From contig NC_090261.1 in NCBI RefSeq assembly GCF_037325665.1, positions 1,718,250 through 1,782,249 of the forward strand: a stretch of 64,000 nucleotides of DNA, given 5' to 3'. The notes beneath the pieces are model-generated. The model was not told the DNA's origin and did no database searches. It saw only the letters and a list, made by a program, of their open reading frames with translations. This document shows, piece by piece, positions 49,901-59,320 of the stretch. Numbering within the stretch: position 1 is the stretch's first letter; each line of letters begins with the position of its first letter. A program made the position numbers and the translations under genes. Origin of the DNA: Littorina saxatilis (taxonomy: Eukaryota; Mollusca; Gastropoda; Littorinimorpha; Littorinidae).

Positions 49901-52606
49901 TCTGTCCATCAGTCAGCCTGTCTAGCTTCCAGTCTGTCCATCAGTCAGCCTGTCTACCTTCCAGTCTGTCCATCAGTCAGCCTGTCTAGCTTCCAGTCTG
50001 TCCATCAGTCAGCCTGTCTACCTTCCAGTCTGTCCATCAGTCAGCCTGTCTACCTTCCAGTCTGTCCATCAGTCAGCCTGTCTACCTTCCAGTCTGTCCA
50101 TCAGTCAGCCTGTCTACCTTCCAGTCTGTCCATCAGTCAGCCTGTCTACCTTCCAGTCTGTCCATCAGTCAGCCTGTCTACCTTCCAGTCTGTCCATCAG
50201 TCAGCCTGTCTAGCTTCCAGTCTGTCCATCAGTCAGCCTGTCTAGCTTCCAGTCTGTCCATCAGTCAGCCTGTCTACCTTCCAGTCTGTCCATCAGTCAG
50301 CCTGTCTAGCCTCCAGTCTGTCCATCAGTCAGCCTGTCTACCTTCCAGTCTGTCCATCAGTCAGCCTGTCTATCTTCCTGTCTGTCCATCAGTCGGTCTG
50401 TCTACCTTCCAGTCTGTCCATCAGTCAGCCTGTCTACCTTCCAGTCTGTCCATCAGTCAGCCTGTCTCCTTTCCAGTCTGTCCATCAGTCAGCCTGTCTA
50501 CCTTCCAGTCTGTCTACCTTCCAGTCTGTCTACCTTCCAGTCTGTCCATCAGTCAGCCTGTCTCCTTTCCAGTCTGTCCATCAGTCAGCCTGTCTACCTT
50601 CCAGTCTGTCCATCAGTCAGCCTGTCTAGCTTCCAGTCTGTCCATCAGTCAGCCTGTCTACCTTCCAGTCTGTCCATCAGTCAGCATGTCTACCTTCCAG
50701 TCCGTCCATCAGTCAGCCTGTCTACCTTCCAGTCTGTCTACCTTCCAGTCTGTCCATCAGTCAGCCTGTCTCCTTTCCAGTCTGTCCATCAGTCAGCCTG
50801 TCTACCTTCCAGTCTGTCCATCAGTCAGCCTGTCTAGCTTCCAGTCTGTCCATCAGTCAGCCTGTCTACCTTCCAGTCTGTCCATCAGTCAGCATGTCTA
50901 CCTTCCAGTCTGTCCATCAGTCAGCCTGTCTACCTTCCAGTCTGTCTACCTTCCAGTCTGTCCATCAGTCAGCCTGTCTCCTTTCCAGTCTGTCCATCAG
51001 TCAGCCTGTCTACCTTCCAGTCTGTCCATCAGTCAGCCTGTCTAGCTTCCAGTCTGTCCATCAGTCAGCCTGTCTAGCTTCCAGTCTGTCCATCAGTCAG
51101 CCTGTCTACCTTCCAGTCTGTCCATCAGTCAGCCTGTCTACCTTCCAGTCTGTCCATCAGTCAGCCTGTCTACCTTCCAGTCTGTCCATCAGTCAGCCTG
51201 TCTAGCTTCCAGTCTGTCCATCAGTCAGCCTGCCAATGTCAATCTCTCTCTCTCTATTGCTCAATTCCTGTTCCTGCCGACTTTGTTTTGTTACTTTTAG
51301 CATTCAATTTTTATGATACATTCTGGATAAACTTTTAATTTTGTGATTGTTCACTCTACTTATAGAATGTTGGTGTTCATATATATACAGTTTCGCGCTG
51401 GTGATTTTGAATGTCTCAACTTTGACGTTTGTCATTGTTTGCAGAGAGAGAAAAGAAGCAAGTGAGGTTTCATGAGTCTGTGGTGGATAACACTCAGCTA
51501 AGGCAGCAAGGTGAGTTGTCTCTTCTTGCATAGCTTTTGTTCTGTCGGTTTTTACATCTTATACAGCCGTACTTGTCTGTAACAACCACGCAATGGACCG
51601 ACCAAAAGTGGTCGTTATAAACAGGTGTTTGCTATGGAAAGGGAAATTATATAGAAGAAAAACTTGTCAAGGATCCTTGGGAGTGGTTGTTGTTAGCAGG
51701 TGGTCACTTTCAAGGATCCTTGGGAGTGGTTGTTGTTAGCAGGTGGTCACTTTCAAGGATCCTTGGGAGTGGTTGTTGTTAGCAGGTGGTCACTTTCAAG
51801 AGGTAGTAGCAAGGGCAGGTTGGACTGTACCATGTTAATTTGATTCATATATTTGAATTGAAAGACAAGCATTCTTTAGACCAGGAAAGGAGAGCTGATG
51901 ATCAGTGTGCTGCGTGTTTACTGTAACGGACACAACATGAAGCTTTGGCACTTACTGGTCACCCTTGTGTCGCCTTGCTATGGGGCTCCTTGTTATGGTG
52001 CTTGATATTGTCGCTACCATTGTTGGTTTGAACAGTATTGTATTATGTTGAAGACAATCATGATACAAAATTGACAAAACAATCGGAGCATTAATTGAAG
52101 GAAAAGCTAATATTATGTGTCTTGTTATATTATCATGTTCTTTTACATTTGTTGCCATGGTTATTTACAGTAGCAGGTGGTTTTCCTGTTATATTGGTCT
52201 TGCTGCCTTGTTTGCTTTTATCTGTTGCCATGGTTACTAACAGAAGAGTGGGTGTCTCTGTTGGTGGTGGATGCACTGTTACCCTTTTCTTGTTGCCATT
52301 ATTGCTTAAATCTGTTACCATTGTTACTTGAAGAACAGAAGAGAGGGTGTCTTCTGTTCTTGCTTTAATGTTTGCTCTAATCTGTTGCCATGGTTACTTA
52401 CAGAAGAGTGGGTGTCTCGCACTGTGGTGGTCGCGTTGCTGTTGATCTGCTGTTTCTTCCTGACGATCCTGGGGCTGGGGCTGTACTGCCGCGTCATCGA
52501 CTCCAACCTGTGTGGCTCCATGGTGCAGGTGGCACGCGACGCGTACCTCAACGTGCGATACCAGTACTACAAGTACACGTCCACCAAGCACGTCAAGTTC
52601 GCGTGA
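29921..52606 (+). CDS. CNST: Consortin-like protein, 10 coding exons
   Basis: Coding exons: 30051-30366, 32087-32265, 32526-32556, 32920-33006, 34003-34129, 34536-34566, 38739-38847, 46588-46722, 51445-51510, 52404-52606. All introns are GT-AG and phases agree, giving 427 residues (human consortin is about 725). Exon 1 starts at 29921 after an acceptor, so a 5' non-coding exon is expected upstream. ATG 30051 has A at -3 and G at +4. Residues 1-105 are acidic, rich in D, E and G. A TPR-like middle includes IAEIYYQNQEYDKAIHFIQ, which parallels vertebrate consortin, and a GEHHPKTQDSLDFFATVYAE segment. PVSILRQRKRA is followed by KKQVRFHE, an RVxF-type PP1-docking motif (about 343-349). One membrane segment lies at about 367-389, then a 38-residue tail. 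Known: consortin is a trans-Golgi membrane protein that sorts connexins to the cell surface in vertebrates and is listed as a PP1 regulatory subunit. In an invertebrate the cargo may differ (inference). Exons 3 and 6 are 31-bp micro-exons. Confidence 0.92.
30711..32073. repeat. 34-bp minisatellite, about 40 copies, in CNST intron 1
   Basis: The unit contains GCTGTGTAAGTTTAATGCAG and GACACACACTAATT. A block of copies near 31784-32070 carries TAATCGCT instead of TAATTGCT, showing regional homogenisation. The array stops about 13 bp before the acceptor of exon 2 (exon start 32087). Confidence 0.97.
32266..34002. other. CNST introns 2-4
   Basis: Apart from the coding exons at 32526 and 32920 and the miniature element at 33694-33877, this is AT-rich intron with a short TG run near 32341-32370 and a C run at 33160-33168. 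Nothing else recognised. Confidence 0.5.
33694..33877. mobile_element. Tigger-like miniature element
   Basis: Left end ACAGTGGTACCTG and right end CAGGTACCACTCT form inverted repeats, with TA at the left junction. About 184 bp, no coding capacity, internal GGCCACCTGCAATGTAGGGC. Confidence 0.75.
34643..35591. mobile_element. Non-autonomous TIR transposon with 6-bp target duplication
   Basis: Ends are CAGACCTGGGAACCC and its inverted counterpart GGGTTCCCAGGTCTG. It is flanked by AGCTCT on both sides (34637-34642 and 35592-35597). 949 bp in CNST intron 6. Short open frames inside show no recognisable transposase domain. Confidence 0.85.
35971..36620. mobile_element. Tigger-like end plus 39-bp minisatellite, about 16 copies
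   Basis: TACAGTGGAGCCCCCC opens the element, then a 39-bp unit containing CAAGACCTCCATTATTTTAG and ACTTCCCCCTTCCCC repeats from about 35985 to 36600. The right terminal repeat is not clear. The unit length is a multiple of 3, so long open frames appear on both strands and are not genes. Confidence 0.8.
36621..37823. other. CNST intron 6, unclassified
   Basis: No gene. The motif GCGATCGCCAC or its reverse complement recurs near 36790, 37212, 37385, 37400 and 37560, hinting at an old element; no terminal repeats resolved. Confidence 0.4.
37824..38117. mobile_element. 294-bp palindromic MITE with TA target duplication
   Basis: Inverted ends begin GCCAAAACCATTGAAGATAG and include AGAAAGACATTTATTGAAC; both sides are flanked by TA. 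The inner part also folds, with GGTTTGAAAAAA facing TTTTTTCAAACC. Non-coding. Confidence 0.88.
38346..38654. mobile_element. Tigger-like miniature element with the same 39-bp unit, about 4 copies
   Basis: Left end TACTGTGAAACCTGCCCC, right end GGAGTTCCACTGTA. Between them lie four-plus copies of the CAAGACCTCCATTATTTTAG unit also found at 35.97-36.6 kb, then about 120 bp of non-repeated element sequence. Confidence 0.85.
38809..39038 (+). repeat. Tandem copies of the CNST exon 7 end and its splice donor, part 1
   Basis: The real exon ends at 38847. An 86-bp unit made of the last 39 bp of exon (CCACAGTGTACGCTGAGGTC and onward), the donor GTAGGT and 41 bp of intron is repeated. Donors lie at 38848, 38934 and 39020. 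The third unit is interrupted by the DIRS-like element. Confidence 0.93.
41075..41320. repeat. 49-bp tandem repeat inside the DIRS-like element, about 5 copies
   Basis: Units begin CCTGCCTTATGCGTCCCCAG and contain CTGGGCATGTCAG; starts at 41075, 41120, 41169 and 41218. Confidence 0.9.
42465..45100 (+). mobile_element. 5'-truncated L2/CR1-type LINE inserted in the DIRS-like element
   Basis: Coding remains start KKLFDICNRLTGR, followed by reverse transcriptase motifs [21 protein letters not shown] and FADDTQLY and the C-terminal WLPIQARIEYKL. One in-frame TGA at 42960-42962 separates a 151-codon part (42507-42962) from a 421-codon part (42999-44264) in the same frame. The endonuclease is missing. 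The 3' UTR of about 830 bp ends GCGCTATATAAATGTTC then (TTA)n. DIRS-like sequence resumes at about 45101. Confidence 0.9.
45914..46030 (+). repeat. Fourth copy of the CNST exon 7 end and donor
   Basis: Resumes after the DIRS-like element with TTTCACCCATGTCTGATGCC, then a diverged exon tail (TTTATGCTGAGGTCTGCAAG) and the donor GGTAAGT at 45987. Confidence 0.88.
46110..46575. repeat. 43-bp minisatellite with CRE motifs, about 10 copies, in CNST intron 7
   Basis: The unit contains TGTCTGTTGATTGTGATGACG and TCAGTAACTGATGAGGATTAC. Most copies include the CRE palindrome TGACGTCA; two have TGACGTGA. The array ends about 12 bp before the acceptor of exon 8 (exon start 46588). Confidence 0.93.
46858..48343 (+). 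mobile_element. Unclassified interspersed repeat, copy 2, carrying a nested insertion
   Basis: Same family as 12024-12872 but in the opposite orientation. Left end ACATTTAGTCAGG, right end GCCTTACGCGACTTGT. Contains a (TG)n/(CTGT)n block at 46920-47023. Interrupted by the TIR element 47721-48321. Confidence 0.82.
47721..48321. mobile_element. Nested TIR transposon with 6-bp target duplication
   Basis: Ends CAGGGCCTAGCATTG and CAATGCTAGGCCCTG are perfect inverted repeats. Flanked by ATTTTC on both sides; the uninterrupted site is visible in copy 1 of the host repeat. A remnant frame at 47942-48196 includes SRYSWKWEWLDFVPK; I cannot assign it to a transposase family. Confidence 0.9.
48385..51233. 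repeat. 32-bp minisatellite, about 89 copies, in CNST intron 8
   Basis: The unit contains CAGTCTGTCCATCAGTCAGC and CTGTCTACCTTC, with variants GTCTGTCTAG and TAGCTTCC. Higher-order structure is visible: a variant cluster at about 48842-49060 recurs about 835 bp later at 49677-49895, and a 208-bp block at 50684 recurs at 50892. Open frames across it are repeat artefacts. Confidence 0.97.
51562..51829. mobile_element. Tigger-like miniature element with internal 43-bp repeat
   Basis: Left TACAGCCGTACTTGTCTG and right GGGCAGGTTGGACTGTA are imperfect inverted repeats. Between them the unit CAAGGATCCTTGGGAGTGG, then TTGTTGTTAGCAGGTGGTCAC, occurs three times (starts 51668, 51711, 51754). Lies in CNST intron 9. 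Confidence 0.75.
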
Positions 52607-52702
52607 TAGACGTCGCTAGAGGTGGCACGCGACGCGTATCTCAACTTGCGATACTAGTACTGCAAATACACGTCCACCTAGCACGTCAAGTTTGCGTGAT
52701 GG
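52528..52702 (+). repeat. 93-bp tandem duplication of the CNST final-exon tail
   Basis: The segment starting GGTGGCACGCGACGCGTA at 52528 recurs at 52621 beginning GGTGGCACGCGACGCGTA, with a period of 93 bp (31 codons). The first copy encodes the C-terminus and ends in the stop codon. The second copy lies wholly in the 3' UTR, has the same reading frame, differs at several bases and carries its own stops, so it is not translated. Confidence 0.9.
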
Positions 52703-53252
52703 ATGTTGTTCTGCTACGAATCTCATCTCTTCTCTCTGCTGTTACTCAGGGCTGGCCCTGTCTTGCGTGTTAGTGGAGGTGGAGTCACGCTTCTTCTGAG
52801 GAATCTGGCTGTGGTTTAGGCAGGGAATGTAGAAAGGTCAATCAGGGTCACCATCGTCTCTGTTGCTTGTAGAGTAAGTGTTTCTGAGGAAGATTGCACT
52901 TGTGATGGTCAGGGAAAAATAAGCCAAGCAACGATGAAGGGGCCTTTCTGCACAGAGTTTTATTTTGCTGTATAGATTTCATAGTAGAGTATAAATGATG
53001 GAGGGTTTGAGCTTGTGCTGCACTGCCGTTGTTAGAAATGACCTGAAGTGTCCCGGTGTATTTTGTGTTGAAGAAACATGCTCAGTGGTGTGCATTTGAA
53101 AGGAGGCTACAAGTATGCTGTTGAAGTGACCGAGTCGCTTGCTAGTATTGTTTCCTTAACTCTCATGTGATTTTTCATTGTATTAAACACTGTGTAGATT
53201 TGTGTACTAAGTTACAGACTTACATATAACCCTTACATAGCAGATTGTTCAA
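52607..53252 (+). other. Start of the CNST 3' UTR
   Basis: The stop TGA is at 52604-52606. A diverged copy of the exon tail sits at 52621-52702 (own entry). No AATAAA follows closely; an ATTAAA occurs near 53185, and AATAAA occurs at 58689 and 58926. The true poly(A) site is unknown, so the 3' UTR could be short or several kilobases long. Confidence 0.4.
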
Positions 53253-53526
53253 TAGTCTCCTGTCCGCCCAGCCGACCTTCCCCTTGACCCTGCTTGTGAC
53301 CTCGATGTTTGATGCCCCCGCAAGGGGCACGGTACTCTCTAAGCACCCAAAACCTCAAAGAGAGATAACTGGCGAAAACCTTCCTATTGTAGTCTCCTGT
53401 CCGCCCAGCCGACCTTCCCCTTGACCCTGCTTGTGACCTTGATGTTTGATGCCCCCGCAAGGGGCACGGTACCCTGTAAGCACCCAAAACCTCAAAGAGA
53501 TAACTGGCGGAAACCTTCCTATTGTG
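53253..53526. repeat. 138-bp tandem duplication
   Basis: Two copies begin AGTCTCCTGTCCGCCCAGCC at 53253 and 53391 with few differences. Confidence 0.93.
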
Positions 53527-54566
53527 CAAACCCTTGAAGTGAACTTGCTAAAGTGATAAACAACGAATGATGTTATAAGTCACTGTTGTAAGGTACACAA
53601 GACGTCGCTCTTTTTGACCTAATGGCATTTATTTAGAGCTTCATGTCTGCATTGATTATTGTATTCTGTAATTAATTTGTGTAGTGACAAGGTTTGATCA
53701 TTACTGATTTTAAAAGTGCGGATTCGCGCCTTGAACATTGTTTTTAACTAATGTACCGTAATCAAAAGTTCAAAATTGCAATGCAGTACATGCCAGTTTG
53801 TGTAGAGTTGTAGCAGAAGACCTTAAGGAATCTGTGATGTTTGGTGGTGGTTTTTGACATTTTGTTGTAATGTAAACACATTTTTTTAAATTCAATATAG
53901 TAGTCATGAACTGCCAATTTCCTTTATACCCACTTTTGCTAACTATCTCAGATTTTCCCGCTCTTTTACACGGGATAATGCCAGCCCTCCACTTTGACTC
54001 AAACCCCAAAATCAACGTCCTGACGTCTACCTGTGCAAAGTGGGAATGTTTTGAGGAATTAATTTCTTAAAAAGGCACTAGTGGATTTTTTAAAAAATTG
54101 TTCATAAAAACAGTTCCAACTCGGTAACAAAATCAGTGAGGATGTTGAATTTTGGTATGTGTCCAAGTCAAGGGACGGCCTGTATCCCGTGTCAAATCCT
54201 GGACAGATCGGAGATGGTGAGCCAACTCATGGTGAGCCAACTCATTTTAGTCGGCATCAAGTCAAATCAAAATCGCTACCCATGTGAACAGCACAAACTA
54301 GTTCTAAGCGGCGATTCTCGCCAGACTTAGCCAGACTTAGCCTTTCGGGTTTGTCCGGTCGTCCTTGTTGTTTTCCGGAGAAAGGAAACCTAGAGCTAAC
54401 CAATCAGTAAGCACGATAAAAAAAAATGTCTGGACAAAATCGCTGACGAGTCACGGCCGAGTCAAGCAGTGTAGTCGCTGACGAGTCTGGCCCGAATCGT
54501 TTCTAAATCACTAGGGCTGTTCACATAGCAGACTTTTCGCCGATTCGGCCTCAACGACCCGGGAGC
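53527..54566. other. CNST 3' flank, unclassified
   Basis: No gene seen. GTGAACAGCAC near 54283 and its reverse-oriented counterpart GCTGTTCACAT near 54508 suggest part of a degraded element that also reappears near 55000, beyond the SINE. Confidence 0.4.
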
Positions 54567-54944
54567 TTCTTCTTCTTCTTCAGCGTTCCAGAATTGTCTG
54601 GTTACGTGTGAGCTCGTTTGCCCATTTGGGTTCCCCACACTATACTCTGAGAGCATAGTCAGCTTCACTCCGATTTCGTTGAGTAGGCATGCTGGGTATT
54701 TTCGTGTTTCCATAACCCACCGAACTCTGACATGGATTACAGGATCTTTTCCGTGCGCACTTGGTCTTGTGCTTGCGTGTACACACGAAGGGGGTTAAGT
54801 CACTAGCAGGTCTGCATATAAGTTGACCTGGGAGATCGGAAAAATCTCCACTCTTAACCCACCAGGCGGCAGCGACCGGGATTCGAACTCCCGACCTCTC
54901 GATTACGAGGCCGACGTCTTACCACCACGCCACTGCGCCCGTCA
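54567..54944 (-). mobile_element. tRNA-headed SINE, tail type B
   Basis: Minus-strand head GGGCGCAGTGGCGTGGTGGT and B box GAGTTCGAATCCC; 3' end GAAGAAGAAGAAG. Flanked by GACCCGGGAGC at 54556-54566 and 54945-54955. Confidence 0.92.
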
Positions 54945-54955
54945 GACCCGGGAGC

Positions 54956-55559
54956 AATTTTCAAACGACTAAAGTTGGACAAAAGTTGGTTGCAAGTGTG
55001 CCATGTGAACAGCACTTTAGATTTTAGAGGGTGTTAAAAAAGTGGTTCCACGCTAACTGTCCTACCGTAAGGGTCACATGTAGATTCAAAGTGTTGACTT
55101 GTTTGCTGGAAAAGTGCATCCCCCTTAACAGGCCTTGATAATCAGTGATGACAAAATGTGTTGTAGGTACTAGAGTGTATCAAAGTTTTACCTGTACATG
55201 GTTGTGTACCTTCTTGACATGTTACATCTCAGCATCTTCTGTTTTCAAGTCAAAGCCCTTGTAAATTGTTGTAATCAAACCTTGATATTAGATATATATG
55301 TGATATGAAGTGTTTGATAACATTTTGCAAAAGGCTTTCCCTGAAACCCCCCCCCCCCCCCCCCCCCACCCCTTCCTTCCATTTTTCCTTTGTTTTGTTA
55401 GCATTTCATTGTTAGTTTTGTGCATAGCCTAGCTGATAAGGCTGAAGCCCCATCTCAACACTGTTGGATTAAATTGAGCATGATGGTGTAATACTGAGAC
55501 TTACTATCAAACCTGAATGTAAATTTTGCCTTTTATCGTGGCAGGTTAAAATCTAAAAG
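54956..55559. other. 3' flank, nothing recognised
   Basis: AT-rich with a C run at 55349-55367. No gene or repeat family recognised. Confidence 0.4.
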
Positions 55560-55955
55560 ACCCCCCCGCGGGTTAGGGGGAGTCCCATATTGGTTGGGAC
55601 GAGAAAGAATTTACCCGATGCTCCCCAGCAAGTCGTAAGAGGCGACTAATGGATTCTGTTTCTCCTTTTACCCTTGTTAAGTGTTTCTTGTATAGAATAT
55701 AGTCAATTTTTGTAAAGATTTTAGTCAAGCAGTATGTAAGAAATGTTAAGTCCTTTGTACTGGAAACTTGCATTCTCCCAGTAAGGTAATATATTGTACT
55801 ACATTGCAAGCCCCTGGAGCAAATTTTTGATTAGTGCTTTTGTGAACAAGAAACAATTGACAAGTGGCTCTATCTCCCCCCTTCACCCGCCGCGATATAA
55901 CCCTTCGTGGTTGAAAACGACGTAAAACACCAAATGAAGAAAGAAAGAAAGAAAG
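55560..55955 (+). mobile_element. SINE-like retroposon, family C
   Basis: Begins with a C-rich CCGCGGGTTAGGGGGAG head, contains GTCGTAAGAGGCGACTAA, ends (GAAA)n. Target duplication AAATCTAAAAG lies at 55549-55559 and 55956-55966. Confidence 0.92.
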
Positions 55956-56456
55956 AAATCTAAAAGGTAGGTTGCACTTTCTTCACCAGGCAAACAGCCT
56001 ATGCAGCAGTTGACATAGATAACTTTCTTGGCATTATTCTTTTGTGACAATTACCAGTTTCGTGATATTGAAAAATACCTCGCACAGAAGTTTCTTCTTT
56101 GATTGATGTGTGTTGATTTAACACTTTCTACCCCACCTAGTTTTGACCAAGGTTGGGTTTTTTAGCTGAGATCAGTTGTGCTATAGCAGGTAACTCAGAT
56201 TTGTAGAAACTGTGTAGTAACTGTGTATCAAGGCGCTGGAATGCAGGCGTTAGATGGACGTTACAGGAAGCGATTGTGGCTAACAGTCTGATCGGATATA
56301 TATCCGTACCTGGTCAGATAGAGGCATATGAGTTGGTACGGATATATCCGTACCTGGGAGACAATGAGTTAAGCTTGTTGACAATCATTTATGTCTTAGA
56401 ATATTTCCTTCTAGGTCTTGATGATCTAGTCATGTGTTGGCACTACTGGTCATTTT

Positions 56457-56611
56457 GTCCTTGCCTCTTTTTCTTGTCGTTCGCTGGTCCTTGCCTCTTT
56501 TTCTTGTCGTTCGCTGGTCCTTGCCTCTTTTTCTTGTCGTTCGCTGGTCCTTGCCTCTTTTTCTTGTCGTTCGCTGGTCCTTGCCTCTTTTTCTTGTCGT
56601 TCGCTGGTCCT
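56457..56611. repeat. 30-bp tandem repeat, about 5 copies
   Basis: Unit GTCCTTGCCTCTTTTTCTTG plus TCGTTCGCTG, nearly perfect. Confidence 0.95.
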
Positions 56612-56727
56612 TGCCTCTTGAACTACTGACTGTGTATCCTCTCATTCAAGAGTTTTCAAAACTCATACTATGAACCTCTTTGATGCAGCATAAATATAAA
56701 TTGTTATTGTGACCTTTTTGTGTCTAT

Positions 56728-57330
56728 GTTATCAGACTAAGCCACTGCACCTGCCTGTGTCCACATAATCTCTTAGACTAGATGACAAATACGTAGGATG
56801 ATGTTATCAGACTAAGCCACTGCACCTGTCTGGGTCCACATAATCTCTTAGGCTAGATGACAAATACGTAGGATGATGTTATCAGACTAAGCCACTGCAC
56901 CTGTCTGGGTCCACATAATCTCTTAGACAAGATGACAAATACGTAGGATGATGTTATCAGACTAAGCCACTGCACCTGTCTGGGTCCACATAATCTCTTA
57001 GACAAGATGACAAATACGTAGGATGATGTTATCAGACTAAGCCACTGCACCTGTCTGGGTCCACATAATCTCTTAGGCTAGATGACAAATACGTAGGATG
57101 ATGTTATCAGACTAAGCCACTGCACCTGTCTGGGTCCACATAATCTCTTAGACAAGATGACAAATACGTAGGATGATGTTATCAGACTAAGCCACTGCAC
57201 CTGTCTGGGTCCACATAATCTCTTAGACAAGATGACAAATACGTAGGATGATGTTATCAGACTAAGCCACTGCACCTGTCTGGGTCCACATAATCACTTA
57301 GACTAGATGACAAATACGTAGGATGATGTT
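56728..57330. repeat. 75-bp tandem repeat, about 8 copies
   Basis: Units begin GTTATCAGACTAAGCCACTG and contain GATGACAAATACGTAGGATG; starts 56728, 56803, 56878 and onward. Confidence 0.96.
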
Positions 57331-57622
57331 CGAGAGAGTGTAGAAAGCTTACTTGTTGTTCTTTGTGTCATCTAAACCCAAAACTTCTTCAACATGATGT
57401 ATACTAAAGATGTGTAAGTGCACATTTCCTATTTGTAAACTCGTAGCTTGTGGTTGATACACCTGTTCTACCATTGAACATAAATTCTCAAAACACTGAA
57501 AGACTTGTATGTCTGATAAAGCTTCAACAGGATTGTGCCAACAATGAATTTAAAATATCTAAGATGTTGTTTGTGGTTGTGAGCTGACCTTCCGCTCTCA
57601 ACGTGCGGTTTGATGTGCAAAC

Positions 57623-57968
57623 AGACGGGCGCAGTGGCTTAGTGGCTTAGTCGCCGGCCTCCCATGTGGAAGGTCACAGGTTCAAACCCCGACTGCGTCT
57701 GGTGGGATAATGTTAGAGATTTTTCCGAACTCCCAGGTCAACTTATGTGCAGAGCTGCTAGTGCCTTAACCCCCTTCATGTGTACAGGCGAGACCAAGTG
57801 TGCACGAAAAAGATCCTATAATCTGTGTCAGAGTTCGATGGGTTATAGAAACACGAAAATACCCACTATTCTTTTTCTGAAAGGGGTGCATGGCTGCCTG
57901 AATGGCGGGGTAAAAACGGTCATACATGTAAAAGATTGTAGGAGTTTCAGCCCATGAACGCAGAAGAA
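57623..57968 (+). mobile_element. tRNA-headed SINE, tail type B
   Basis: Head GACGGGCGCAGTGGCTTAGT with B box GGTTCAAACCCC. Body and tail as in the 54.6-kb copy. Target duplication GATGTG(C/T)AAAC at 57612-57622 and 57969-57979. Confidence 0.92.
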
Positions 57969-57979
57969 GATGTGTAAAC

Positions 57980-59320
57980 AAGCTGGGTATAAGTGTGAAA
58001 TGTGTAACAAGGTTTAAGAAGGGGGGCATTTTCTGCTTCAAACGACATGATCTGTGCTCAGCTTATCTGGAGAACAAGTTCAAACCTGACACAGTGTCTG
58101 TGGTTGAAAATGAAATGTCAACAATGAAATTGCTATTTTTGGTCACATGCTACTATTTTGTACTTGTTTTGTTTTACTGTGTGTGTTTTTTTAAAGTTGT
58201 TTTTGTGTGTACTTAAGTTATGTTACTGGTGGTTTTGTTTGTTACAGTAACATTGTTTTATTTGTATGCTTGCTTAAATAATGTGTTATTATAACAGTTA
58301 CCACTTGGGTTTAAATATTCATTTTAAGAGAACTGGTACTGAGTTATGTATCTATTATACTCATGTATTTATTTGTAAAACATTAGCTGCCTTGTATATC
58401 TTTTTACTTATATTTCATGCCTGGTTCAGATGAACCATCATATCAGTAAGCAGATGGGTGTTGTGATCCTACTTCATGGTGATTTTTAGTGAGAGATTTG
58501 ACAGAGGCTGCCCTCTGAACCTGAGAATGGGGTTGCCTCTCTCTTATAGCAAGCATCACCATTTTGTCTGACTTAGTCATTGCATACAATGGTGTGTGCC
58601 AGTGACATTAACGCAGAGTTCCTCATGATGTTTTGTTCCGCATGGTACATCCAAAGAGCCCCCCCCCCCCCCCCTTTGGCCGGCCTGTAATAAATGGTAT
58701 TACATGCACATTTAAGGCTGAAAGTATATAGTTTTCACAAGAGTATTTTGGGAAGAACCTCCTTTAACAGTCACAGACCCCCCCCCCCCCCCCCCCACTC
58801 AACAAAAATAACAAAGAGAAACAAACAACCACTCACCAAAACACAAACAAACAACCACTCACCAAAACACAAACAAACAAAAACGTGTAAAGAGGTTTTT
58901 TTGTTTCTGAGTTGTTTGATTTGGAAATAAATCAAAATCAGTTTGCAGTTTGGTAAAGTACGGCTAGTATACAGACACTGTTTTGTTGTGATAAAAACCT
59001 TGTGATAATGATTTTTGTTTCATATTTGTGGTTGAAATGATTAATAACTAATCATGCAGTATTAAATGATTTGTTGAATAAGCTGGCGTGTGTACTATTG
59101 ATCTCATGCATTTTGTGTGCGTAGTGAAGCTATCTGTGAATCAAGCAGAACTCGATTTTACTGTGAAATCAAATTTCATGCAATGAGTCAGGATTTTGAA
59201 TGATGCATATGTTTTCTGATCTATTGACATATTGATGTTTGTATGATATAATTGTTACATGTGGTTGTGTTTCTTATATGCAAAATTGTTTTACTCCTTT
59301 TCTTGGAACGTTAAAAGGGA
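57980..59320. other. 3' flank with candidate poly(A) signals
   Basis: AATAAA at 58689 and 58926; C runs near 58660 and 58780; a short CAAACAAACAACCACTCACC repeat at 58825-58870. No coding sequence recognised. A distal end for the CNST transcript here is possible but unsupported. Confidence 0.35.

Noticed and set aside
48394-51205. Cysteine/serine-rich repeat proteins
   Set aside because: Frames across the 32-bp intronic array, broken whenever unit length varies.
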